Positions 1 to 5,178 of a stretch of DNA of 5,178 nucleotides are shown here, one piece after another (the first letter of the stretch is position 1; each line of letters starts with the position of its first letter). The notes beneath the pieces are model-generated. The model was given only the letters and a program-made list of their open reading frames with translations, did not search any database and was not told the DNA's origin. This stretch comes from a bacterium (lineage in GTDB: Bacteria > KSB1 > UBA2214). The stretch covers positions 1 through 5,178 of the forward strand of contig JAKQKF010000084.1 of the NCBI GenBank assembly GCA_029560815.1, given 5' to 3'. The position numbers were made by a program, and so were the translations under genes.

Positions 1-409
1 CTTTAACCAGGATGGTTCCGGTCGTGCCGGCCGCCAGAGGAGACTCGAAGACGAACTGGGCGGTTCGCGTCGCGGCTGTATAGATGGCAGAGGTGACGAA
101 ATCATCGCCCTCCAGGGTGATATCGCTCGCGGAAGAAGAGAGTTCAACCGGCAGAATGTCGGTGATGACCGCGTTGAGGGCGTTTTCTGTCGTGCTGGCG
201 ACGGTGTACTGGATCCGGTAGGTGATGGTTTCACCGGAAGCGACTGTGTCTTCATTCGCCACCTTGATGATTTTAAGGCTAACCTCCGCCTGAACCAAGG
301 CCGGCAGGAGGAAGATGGCCAGAACCAGCACCCACTTCACCACCGCACGGGACCAAAGTGCGTGCCGGCTTGCATTAAACCAGCCTCGTTCACTTTTGTG
401 ATCGATCAT
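1..409 (-). CDS. Secreted DUF11-like repeat-domain protein, N-terminal part (cut by window edge)
   Basis: The visible 136 codons encode an exported protein of unknown exact role. Residues 1-21 are a polar, basic N-region, residues 22-40 are a hydrophobic segment (VVKWVLVLAIFLLPALVQA), and a signal-peptidase-like VQA/EVS cleavage site falls at 41/42. From about residue 42 comes a beta-rich stretch (VSLKIIKVANEDTVASGETI, then YRIQYTV and NAVITDILPVEL). This matches the pattern of the DUF11/conserved-repeat Ig-like domain: an 'sGetitYtitv.N....a.nv.itDtlP' core. Such domains usually occur in tandem in large surface or extracellular proteins. Their use for adhesion or as stalks is family knowledge and is not shown here. 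The start at 409 is supported by an AGGAG site (420-416) six bases upstream. The gene has its own promoter and a leader of about 330 nt. The rest of the protein lies left of the window, so total length and any C-terminal sorting domain are unknown. Confidence 0.85.
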   Translation of the reverse strand, partial: MIDHKSERGWFNASRHALWSRAVVKWVLVLAIFLLPALVQAEVSLKIIKVANEDTVASGETITYRIQYTVASTTENALNAVITDILPVELSSSASDITLEGDDFVTSAIYTAATRTAQFVFESPLAAGTTGTILVK

Positions 410-415
410 CAATAA

Positions 416-423
416 CTCCTTTC
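416..423 (-). promoter_or_regulatory. Ribosome binding site of the DUF11-like gene
   Basis: On the minus strand GAAAGGAG lies six bases before the ATG at 409. It is a strong Shine-Dalgarno match and fixes the start codon. The same bases form part of a six-codon open frame (ATG at 429, peptide MNERSY) whose TGA stop overlaps the ATG as TGATG. Confidence 0.75.
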
Positions 424-563
424 ATTCATATGATTCCACCCTGCGATCACGCAAAATGGCAGAGATTTCTGCACGGAAAGGGAACATCGCGCAAGAAGAC
501 GCTCCTCCCTCCGGACAGATGTCGATCCGTAAAGACAAAAAAACCGTATTGGCCCAAAGCCGC

Positions 564-590
564 AGGGCAAATTGAGCGTACCATTGCCCC
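564..590 (-). other. Seven-base-pair hairpin in the leader
   Basis: On the minus strand GGGGCAA (590-584) can pair with TTGCCCT (570-564) around a 13-base loop. Six pairs are Watson-Crick and the outermost is G-U. The 3' arm can alternatively pair, through GCCC (568-565), with GGGC at 555-552. The two structures exclude each other. The alternative one is followed, eight bases later, by seven T. Confidence 0.45.
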
Positions 591-593
591 GAC

Positions 594-627
594 TTTCAGC
601 CGCACTAACCGTGCAGGAATTCTGAAA
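594..627 (-). other. Two-helix stem-loop in the leader
   Basis: On the minus strand an outer helix TTTCAG/CTGAAA (627-622 with 599-594) encloses an inner helix TGCAC/GTGCG (615-611 with 605-601, last pair T-G) capped by the loop GGTTA. The internal loop is asymmetric: six bases on one side and one on the other. Nested helices with an asymmetric internal loop are typical of folded leaders, but no covariation is available from one sequence. Confidence 0.45.
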
Positions 628-689
628 TAGGTTGGACGGAAAAGATACTACTCCCCAGGATCCACAAACCACACACTGCGCAAAAACTG

Positions 690-708
690 ATCATATTGCT
701 GATATGAT
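690..708 (-). repeat. Seven-bp perfect inverted repeat at the 5' end of the leader
   Basis: ATCATAT and ATATGAT are separated by the five bases TGCTG (plus-strand reading). The arms are AT-rich. On the minus strand they are followed by CAGTTTTTG. It lies about 35-50 nt after the predicted transcription start. It could be a hairpin protecting the 5' end, a weak pause site, or a downstream operator. The AT-only outer pairs make it a poor terminator. Confidence 0.4.
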
Positions 709-748
709 GCGGCTGCAACACAAGAAGCAGAGCTCAAGAGGCTTGTAT

Positions 749-777
749 AATGTACATTTTTGGCGAATAATAGTCAA
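749..777 (-). promoter_or_regulatory. Sigma70-like promoter for the DUF11-like gene
   Basis: On the minus strand TTGACT (777-772) and TACATT (754-749) are separated by exactly 17 bases. The -35 box matches the consensus at five of six positions if the last T is the only mismatch; the -10 box matches at four of six. The region is AT-rich, lies just downstream of the terminator of the preceding operon, and has the same -35 box and spacing as the promoter at 4429-4457. The predicted start of transcription is near 742. Confidence 0.6.
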
Positions 778-789
778 GAACTATTATTA

Positions 790-830
790 TTTTGTGACAA
801 CTTGCTCATTTTTGACCTGTTTTGTGACAA
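790..830 (-). promoter_or_regulatory. Two 11-bp direct repeats, operator-like
   Basis: TTTTGTGACAA occurs at 790-800 and again at 820-830 (plus-strand reading), exactly 30 bp apart, close to three helical turns. Each copy contains the nine-base palindrome TTGTGACAA (TTGT-G-ACAA). Relative to the predicted start near 742 the centres lie at about -54 and -84, immediately upstream of the -35 box, which is where activator sites usually sit. The regulator is unknown. TGTGA resembles a CRP half-site, but the partner half-site at the proper spacing is missing. Confidence 0.45.
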
Positions 831-864
831 ACAAAACGGCCGGCGCATGAAATGCGCCGGCCGT
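829..864 (-). terminator. Intrinsic terminator of the propeller-amidase operon
   Basis: A perfect 13-bp GC-rich inverted repeat (ACGGCCGGCGCAT at 836-848, its complement at 852-864) has a three-base loop. On the minus strand it is followed by a T-rich tract (TTTTGTTTGTC). It sits about 40 bases after the amidase stop codon at 907. The T tract runs into the distal copy of the 11-bp repeat at 820-830. On the plus strand no T tract follows, so termination is probably one-way. Confidence 0.92.
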
Positions 865-906
865 CGTTAAATAGTTGAACAATTGTCTGGAGGTATGCTG
901 CAGGCT

Positions 907-3417
907 CTATTTGATGAAGAGCATGCGTTTGACCGCGGTGAAACGGGGGGTGTTGATCCGGTAGAGGTATACGCCGCTGGAGGCAGTGAGGCCACCGTCA
1001 TCACGTCCGTCCCAGAGCACCGAATAGTGCCCGGCGGACTGGCGGGTCTCGACCAGGGTACGGACCGGCCGGCCGAGCAGATCATAAATGCGCACTGAAA
1101 CCTCATGCACGCCTTCCGGCAGATCATAGAGGATGGTCGTCGACGGGTTGAAGGGATTGGGATAATTCTGGCTCAGACTGAAAGTCGCCGGCGCAGCGGC
1201 CGCCTCCTCCTCCACCCCGACGGCGGAATAGTCGGCGATACGCAGATCATCAAAATAGAGGGTTCCCGATGTTTTCCCGCCGGGCTCGAAGCCGAGCTGG
1301 ATGCTGTCAAAAGCGAGGGTTCCATCGAGCTGCCCGTCACCGAGCCAGCTTCCGGCGGCCTCACTGTTCATATCCCAGCTGATCAGGCGCCAGCCGTACC
1401 AGTTGACCTTGTACCAGGGGCTGACTTCATGGTTTCCTCCTGCGGCCACAGGGACGCGGTCATCCACGGCAAAGCGGAAGAGAGTGCCGCTGTTGTCGCC
1501 GAAGAGGTAAACCTGCAGGCAGCTGCTCTTGTCAAAGGTGACCGCCTTGGCGGGGCCGCCGAAAAGATAATCGCGCAGCAGCCAGGCGGAGGAACCGGTG
1601 TTCCAGCCATAGTCGATTGCGAAAGAAAGGGCACTGCCGGTGAGGGGGTTGACGATTACGGACGAACCATAGGAGCGGGTGCTGTCGGCGATCGTGCCGG
1701 TGGTAGTGCCGCTGGCGGAGGGCTGCCACCAGTTTTCCACGCCGTTCTCGAAGGTGTCGATGGTCCGCGCGCGCCAGAAGGTGGTGCCGGTTTTCATGCG
1801 GACGGTTTTGGTTCCGCCCTCCTCGTTACCGAGGGTGTCGCGCAAGCCCGGGGCGATGAGCAAGGCGTAGAGCTGATTCGGCTCGAGGTCCACGGCCGGT
1901 GCAAAGGAGAGAACGCTCCTGGAGCCGACGACCGCATGCGCATAGAGGTGCGGGATCGGCGTGGTGGTGCCATTCTTCTGCAGGGTGAAGAGGCCGGGAT
2001 GGATCGAAGCAGCGTCGATCACCTCATCGAAAGTGACGTTCAGGATCGGACGGGTGTCGATCGCCGGGCTGTTGGTGGGGGGATAGACCGCTGTGATGCG
2101 CGGCGCCGTCATGTCCATGGGGCCGGTGCGGAAGTGGAGAACGAAATCATCGCCTCCCACCCGATCGCCGTTGCCGTCGAGGGGATGGCCGTAGCGATCC
2201 AGGCCCGTGGCGGCGATGGTGACCTGATAGGCGCTCTCAAAATCGAGGGTATCGGGCTTGAAGATCATCTGCTGGTCGTTGTTGCCCCAAAGGAACTGGC
2301 CTGTGACAGCCGGTTCGATTTTGAAAGCGGCTTCGAAGCTGGCCCGGTCGACCGGCCGGTTGAAGATGAAGCTCAGGTTGCCCCAGGCGGGCTGGCGCTC
2401 ATACCCGTCAGCAGGTGAAGAGAGTTTGACCGCGGGCGGGCGTTTCCAGACCAGTTTGGGATCCACAAAGGTGAAGAAGGTGTCGGCAGCGGTCACCTGC
2501 AGGGTATCGGGATAATAGTCCGGTGCGCTGACGATGACCTCGAGGGAACCGGTGGACAGGCCGTCGAGAAGATAGACGCCGTTGCGCAGGGCCTCCGGGT
2601 CCGTGGTGTACTTGTGAAAGGTGGTCTCAAAACTGTCGGTGGTATAGCTCTTGTCGCCGACTGTGACAGTGGCCCCATTGACGGGCACATTGCGCTCGAG
2701 GTCGGCGACGATGCCGGTGAGAACGGGATTGGCCGGCAGCGGGAGGCCGTGGTAGCGGAGGATTGACCAATAGAGGGTATAAGCCTCCAGTTTGTTAAAG
2801 GCGGCGCTCATCTGGCGCATATTCTGGGCCATGTTGGTATGGTAGCCGGCCTCGCTGAGTTCGGCGGGCATGAGGGTATTTTTCGTCACCGAGAGATAGG
2901 GGCACGCGCCGGTGTTGTAAAAGTAGCAGTCCCCGCGCGAGCCGCTGCTTTTTATGCGCATGCCGCGGCTGAGCTTATCGATCATGATATCCGACATGCC
3001 CTTGCCCCCGGCGGGGGGGCGTTCATTGTAATTTGCGAGCTGGCCCCAGAGCAGCAGGGCCGAATTGACTTCCGAGGCTCCGCCGGAGCCGGTGGCATCG
3101 CTGTGGATGGAGTGGAACCAGGCTGCGCCGAGTGAATTGGCATAGGTTGACCGCGCTAAAAGCCCGACTGGTGTATTATCATCCTCGCGGGTCAGATAGA
3201 CGGTGTCGATATCGGTGGTCTCCAGGAGCAGGTCGCGCAGCGCCCAGGCGACGCGGACATTTTTCTCCGCCTCGGAAAAACCGGCGACGCCCATATTCTC
3301 CCTGAAGCTGTGGCCGGGATCGAGGACGATGTTCCATCCCGCCAGGCCGGTGACCTGCTGGGCCAGTACGCTGCCGCCCCAGAGCAGAGCCATCAGTGCT
3401 ATGATCGTTTTTTTCAT
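907..3417 (-). CDS. Secreted multidomain N-acetylmuramoyl-L-alanine amidase with C-terminal FlgD/T9SS-like sorting domain
   Basis: Predicted 836-residue exported zinc amidase that cleaves the bond between N-acetylmuramic acid and L-alanine in peptidoglycan. Residues 1-19 are a signal peptide (MKKTIIALMALL, then SVLA). Residues 28-225 form an Amidase_3 domain with the zinc and catalytic signature: H36 in VLDPGHS, E51 in EAEKN, H105 in HSIHSDA, and E189 in LSEAGYHTN. Then follow a carboxypeptidase-regulatory-like beta domain (about 231-325), two Big_5-type Ig-like domains (about 327-432 and 437-545), a CBM11/galactose-binding-like jelly roll (about 552-730, from FENGVENW to YFDDLRI), an Ala/Glu linker (736-744), and a FlgD-like sorting domain (745-836) with NYPNPFNPST, YDLLGRPVRTL and SSGVYLYRI. 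The start at 3417 is preferred over an ATG at 3516 because it begins the signal peptide and follows AGGG by seven bases. The earlier start would overlap the upstream gene and bury the signal peptide. Cys164 and Cys172 could form a disulphide. The accessory domain names are inferred from pattern. Confidence 0.9.
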   Translation of the reverse strand: MKKTIIALMALLWGGSVLAQQVTGLAGWNIVLDPGHSFRENMGVAGFSEAEKNVRVAWALRDLLLETTDIDTVYLTREDDNTPVGLLARSTYANSLGAAWFHSIHSDATGSGGASEVNSALLLWGQLANYNERPPAGGKGMSDIMIDKLSRGMRIKSSGSRGDCYFYNTGACPYLSVTKNTLMPAELSEAGYHTNMAQNMRQMSAAFNKLEAYTLYWSILRYHGLPLPANPVLTGIVADLERNVPVNGATVTVGDKSYTTDSFETTFHKYTTDPEALRNGVYLLDGLSTGSLEVIVSAPDYYPDTLQVTAADTFFTFVDPKLVWKRPPAVKLSSPADGYERQPAWGNLSFIFNRPVDRASFEAAFKIEPAVTGQFLWGNNDQQMIFKPDTLDFESAYQVTIAATGLDRYGHPLDGNGDRVGGDDFVLHFRTGPMDMTAPRITAVYPPTNSPAIDTRPILNVTFDEVIDAASIHPGLFTLQKNGTTTPIPHLYAHAVVGSRSVLSFAPAVDLEPNQLYALLIAPGLRDTLGNEEGGTKTVRMKTGTTFWRARTIDTFENGVENWWQPSASGTTTGTIADSTRSYGSSVIVNPLTGSALSFAIDYGWNTGSSAWLLRDYLFGGPAKAVTFDKSSCLQVYLFGDNSGTLFRFAVDDRVPVAAGGNHEVSPWYKVNWYGWRLISWDMNSEAAGSWLGDGQLDGTLAFDSIQLGFEPGGKTSGTLYFDDLRIADYSAVGVEEEAAAAPATFSLSQNYPNPFNPSTTILYDLPEGVHEVSVRIYDLLGRPVRTLVETRQSAGHYSVLWDGRDDGGLTASSGVYLYRINTPRFTAVKRMLFIK

Positions 3418-3422
3418 TACCG

Positions 3423-3428
3423 TTCCCT
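3423..3428 (-). promoter_or_regulatory. Ribosome binding site of the amidase gene
   Basis: AGGGAA on the minus strand, five bases before the ATG at 3417 (seven bases from AGGG), lies within the 13-nt gap after the TAG stop of the propeller gene. It decides the 3417 start and supports co-transcription of the pair. Confidence 0.6.
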
Positions 3429-3430
3429 GG

Positions 3431-4396
3431 CTAGTCTCTCTTTTCAATGGATTCATCCTGAGTGACCGGCAAGCTCCAGATCTCGCCGGTTTCATAAAGA
3501 TCATATAGAATGGCATCCCCGCGCGGCGACCAGGCAGGGTGCATCTCGCTGCGGCCTTCGGTCGAGGTCAGCTTTGTCCTGCCGGCGCCATCGGCCCCGA
3601 TGATATAGAGATCCGAGCCGGTGATGGTATGTCCGTCATCCTGCGTGACCATGAAGACGAGGTGTTGGCCGTCGGGTGAAAAGCCGGGATGTTCTCCAGC
3701 ACCCAGTTCGACCAGGCCGGTGCCGTCGCTGCGCATCACGCAGAGGGGGCCGCCGAGGATCTGAAAGGCCACCCTCCCACCATCCGCGGACTGGACCAGA
3801 TTGAAGATGCGCCTGCCGGCCAGGGCAGCGACTGCCGCCGCCTTTTCGGCCGCCGGAGCGAGGAGCATGGCCCGGTCGCCGTCCAGGAACCAAAGCGGGC
3901 GGTCAGCCCGGCGCTGCAGGAGCGCGGGTTCCAGGCCGGAGGGGATGCGCTGCAAGCTGCCGTTCATGCTGGCGAAAACCTCCCTGCTGTCGGATCCCCA
4001 GCACGGCAAGCCGACGATGCCGGTGCGGTAAGCGGTCAGCAGGGTGTCGCGGCGGGATGTTATATCAAACCGTTTCAGGGCGTTATGGCGTCTGTGGCCC
4101 TCCGTGCGGCCGACGCGGGCGAGGATGGAGGAGCCGTCCGGCGACCACTGCAGGCCGAAGCCGGCGCCGGGCTCATCGGTGATACGGCGCATTTCCGAGC
4201 CATCAGGGCGCATCAGCCAGATGCCGGCATAATGCGGGGTCGTGACCGAAATCAACTCGCCGTCGGGCGACCACTGCGGAGTGCATAGCGGGTTATTTTC
4301 ATCGCCGGCCAGGTAGCGCGGCGGGCCGGCGGTTCTGAACCCCGCCCATGCCGGGCAGACCAGGCAGAGAAGCAGCAGGAGCATTCTTTTTGTCAT
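3431..4396 (-). CDS. Secreted TolB-like (PD40/WD40-type) beta-propeller protein
   Basis: A 321-residue exported protein. MTKRMLLLLLCLVCPAWA (1-18) is a signal peptide with cleavage at AWA/G. There is no proper lipobox, so a soluble periplasmic or secreted form is likely. The mature part carries repeated PD40/TolB-like blades: PQWSPDGELISV with IWLMRPDGSEMRRITD (40-74), LQWSPDGSSILARV (82-95), SADGGRVAFQI with LCVMRSDG (203-225), FSPDGQHLVFMV with DLYIIGADGAGRTKLT (239-277), and AWSPRGDAILYDL with IWSLPV (288-311). The middle (about 100-200) is less regular but keeps beta-strand spacing, consistent with a six-bladed or so propeller. It lacks the N-terminal domain of true TolB, so it is not called tolB. 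Such propellers bind partner proteins or ligands; no catalytic motif is seen. GGAG lies seven bases before the ATG. It is the first gene of an operon, with the amidase 13 nt downstream, suggesting a shared envelope role. Confidence 0.88.
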   Translation of the reverse strand: MTKRMLLLLLCLVCPAWAGFRTAGPPRYLAGDENNPLCTPQWSPDGELISVTTPHYAGIWLMRPDGSEMRRITDEPGAGFGLQWSPDGSSILARVGRTEGHRRHNALKRFDITSRRDTLLTAYRTGIVGLPCWGSDSREVFASMNGSLQRIPSGLEPALLQRRADRPLWFLDGDRAMLLAPAAEKAAAVAALAGRRIFNLVQSADGGRVAFQILGGPLCVMRSDGTGLVELGAGEHPGFSPDGQHLVFMVTQDDGHTITGSDLYIIGADGAGRTKLTSTEGRSEMHPAWSPRGDAILYDLYETGEIWSLPVTQDESIEKRD

Positions 4397-4428
4397 GACA
4401 GAACTCCGTGGTTAATGACCAGTTTGCT

Positions 4429-4457
4429 ATTTTAGCCAATAATCGCGTAAAAGTCAA
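4429..4457 (-). promoter_or_regulatory. Sigma70-like promoter of the propeller-amidase operon
   Basis: On the minus strand TTGACT (4457-4452) and TAAAAT (4434-4429) are separated by 17 bases. Each box differs from the consensus at one position, making this the best promoter in the window. The predicted start near 4422 leaves a leader of about 25 nt containing the GGAG site, so ordinary unregulated-looking expression is likely. Confidence 0.75.
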
Positions 4458-4557
4458 GGTTTTTACGGATATACCATGTTTTCCGTGTAGAGAGCACTCC
4501 GGAGCGGGTAGCAGAGAAGTAAAGTTGGTCAGGCCTGCTGCGGCCACGAAAAAGGGC

Positions 4558-4586
4558 TTGCTTGTTGGATGAACATTTGCTAAACT
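4558..4586 (+). promoter_or_regulatory. Weak candidate promoter for the heptose kinase gene
   Basis: TTGCTT (4558-4563) and TAAACT (4581-4586) are separated by 17 bases. They match the consensus at three and four of six positions. Transcription would start near 4593. That leaves only about 14 nt before the ATG at 4607 but about 41 nt before the in-frame ATG at 4634. This is only a candidate; the divergent region 4397-4606 shows no better plus-strand promoter. Confidence 0.3.
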
Positions 4587-4606
4587 TACAGGTAGTTTCA
4601 TATCTC

Positions 4607-5178
4607 ATGAACCATCACCAAAAAGCGGTCCGAATGAATCGTCACATTGTGCGCGAAAAGCGCATCCGTGAACATATCGCCGCCATGCAGCGGCAGCGCA
4701 TCATGGTCATCGGCGACCTGATGCTCGATGAATTCATCTGGGGAAAAGTCTCCCGCATCTCCCCCGAGGCACCTGTCCCTGTGGTACACGTCACCCGTGA
4801 GAGCTCCTATCCCGGCGGTGCGGCCAACGTGGCGCGCAATCTGGCCGAGTTTGGCATCTCATCCGCGATGTGCGGTCTGACCGGCCGCGATTTCAACGGA
4901 CAGCAGCTGGTCAAGCTGCTCTCAGCGGCCCGCATTGACAGCCAGGGCATTCTCATGAGCGGCCGGTTCCCCACCACTGTCAAGACCCGGATCATAGCCC
5001 GTCATCAGCAGGTGGTGAGGGTTGACCGGGAGGAGAGCATCCGGCTCTCGCCCCCCGATCTGCGCAAGCTGGCCCGTTATCTGGAAAAGTCCATCCCGCA
5101 AATGAATGCTGTCGTTATCGAGGATTACGGCAAGGGTTTTGTCACCCAGGAACTGGTGGATCTGGTCCTCCGTCTGGC
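4607..5178 (+). CDS. rfaE1: D-glycero-beta-D-manno-heptose-7-phosphate kinase (RfaE1/HldE kinase domain), partial
   Basis: A PfkB/ribokinase-family enzyme that phosphorylates D-glycero-D-manno-heptose 7-phosphate at C1, an early cytoplasmic step in ADP-heptose synthesis for the LPS inner core. The 190 visible residues show the family signatures: MVIGDLMLDEFIWG (33-46), SRISPEAPVPVV (49-60), PGGAANVARN (69-78, sugar-binding GG motif), a substrate-site TVKTRIIARHQQVVRVDRE (124-142), and VIEDYGKG (170-177). The catalytic GAGD region and any C-terminal cytidylyltransferase domain (as in bifunctional HldE) lie beyond the window, so rfaE1 and fused hldE cannot be told apart. The start is uncertain. 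ATG 4607 has only AGG 14 bases upstream. ATG 4634 has no Shine-Dalgarno site but gives an N-terminus closer to family length. The gene is divergent from the propeller operon. Confidence 0.9.
   Translation, partial: MNHHQKAVRMNRHIVREKRIREHIAAMQRQRIMVIGDLMLDEFIWGKVSRISPEAPVPVVHVTRESSYPGGAANVARNLAEFGISSAMCGLTGRDFNGQQLVKLLSAARIDSQGILMSGRFPTTVKTRIIARHQQVVRVDREESIRLSPPDLRKLARYLEKSIPQMNAVVIEDYGKGFVTQELVDLVLRL

Larger units (their letters stand above)
410..742 (-). promoter_or_regulatory. Long structured 5' leader of the DUF11-like gene (candidate cis-regulatory RNA)
   Basis: If transcription starts about seven bases after the -10 box at 749-754, the leader is roughly 330 nt, far longer than translation needs. 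It contains no convincing gene. Read on the minus strand, these potential stems are visible: ATCATAT/ATATGAT (708-702 with 696-690); TTTCAG/CTGAAA (627-622 with 599-594) enclosing TGCAC-GGTTA-GTGCG (615-601); GGGGCAA/TTGCCCT (590-584 with 570-564); CGGAT/GTCCG (529-525 with 516-512). Two further small hairpins lie close to the start codon: GCAGA/TCTGC and TGCG/CGCA. A run of seven T lies at 543-537. I do not recognise a known riboswitch class: no TPP, SAM, cobalamin or c-di-GMP core is clear. Regulatory function is inferred only from length and pairing potential. Confidence 0.45.

Noticed and set aside
531..590. Plus-strand resemblance to a c-di-GMP-I (GEMM) riboswitch, with CAAAGCC followed by a GGGC stem
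   Set aside because: The GCAAACC and GACGCAAAGCC core is not intact, and no plus-strand gene follows until 4607. An Infernal search with RF01051 would settle it; a significant hit would reverse this rejection.
409..672. 87-codon minus-strand frame in the leader of the DUF11-like gene
   Set aside because: It starts with GTG without a Shine-Dalgarno site, has an irregular, Cys- and Ser-rich composition with no domain, and overlaps several RNA hairpins. Its stop overlapping the downstream ATG is noted under the six-codon frame.
1105..2418. A 437-codon plus-strand open frame antisense to the amidase
   Set aside because: It lies opposite a gene with clear domains and catalytic motifs, is rich in Gly, Ala, Arg, Asp and Val as antisense frames of GC-rich genes are, and shows no recognisable domain.
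3418..3516. Upstream ATG at 3516 for the amidase
   Set aside because: It adds 33 residues ahead of an obvious signal peptide, overlaps the propeller gene's coding end, and has no better ribosome binding site than the one serving 3417.
3689..4288. 199-codon plus-strand frame antisense to the propeller gene
   Set aside because: Shadow of a gene with a signal peptide and repeated SPDG blades; Ala, Gly and Arg bias and no domain of its own.
4521..4546. GGCC-TGCTGC-GGCC short palindrome in the divergent intergenic region
   Set aside because: Only four base pairs per arm in GC-rich DNA with no T tract after it; expected by chance.
4299..4601. 100-codon minus-strand frame crossing the divergent promoter region
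   Set aside because: It overlaps the propeller gene's signal-peptide region in another frame and covers the strong promoter at 4429-4457; no plausible protein features.

Overview
The window looks like a chromosomal segment of a Gram-negative bacterium from the FCB-like lineages (Calditrichota/KSB1, Ignavibacteria or relatives). Three things suggest this. A secreted protein ends in a FlgD-type/type IX-like sorting module with the motif NYPNPFNPS. A heptose-kinase gene for lipopolysaccharide core synthesis is present. The coding sequence is rich in G+C. Clear Shine-Dalgarno sites and sigma70-like TTGACT/TAAAAT promoters argue against a typical Bacteroidota genome. The phylum call is inference from these traits, not from a database match.

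Layout. Three genes lie on the minus strand and one on the plus strand. At the left edge (1-409, minus) is the 5' part of a secreted DUF11-like repeat protein. It is preceded by a long intergenic region (410-906) holding, in the minus direction, the terminator of the upstream operon, two copies of an 11-bp operator-like repeat, a sigma70-like promoter, and a leader of about 330 nt with several hairpins. Next (minus) come two tightly spaced genes: a secreted TolB-like beta-propeller protein (3431-4396), followed 13 nt later by an 836-residue secreted multidomain N-acetylmuramoyl-L-alanine amidase (907-3417). They are read from one strong promoter at 4429-4457 and end at a GC-rich hairpin at 836-864. 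Divergently (plus, from about 4607) the window contains the N-terminal two thirds or so of a RfaE1/HldE-type heptose-7-phosphate kinase, cut by the right edge.

Function. All four products relate to the cell envelope: LPS heptose synthesis, peptidoglycan cleavage by an exported and probably surface-sorted amidase, a periplasmic propeller, and a probable extracellular repeat protein. The propeller-amidase pair is probably co-transcribed. The DUF11-like gene is a separate transcription unit and appears to be the most heavily regulated gene here.

No wholly new system is evident. The parts most worth a second look are the 410-830 regulatory region and the unusual domain architecture of the amidase. 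Most other long open frames, including a 437-codon one antisense to the amidase, are shadows of real genes.
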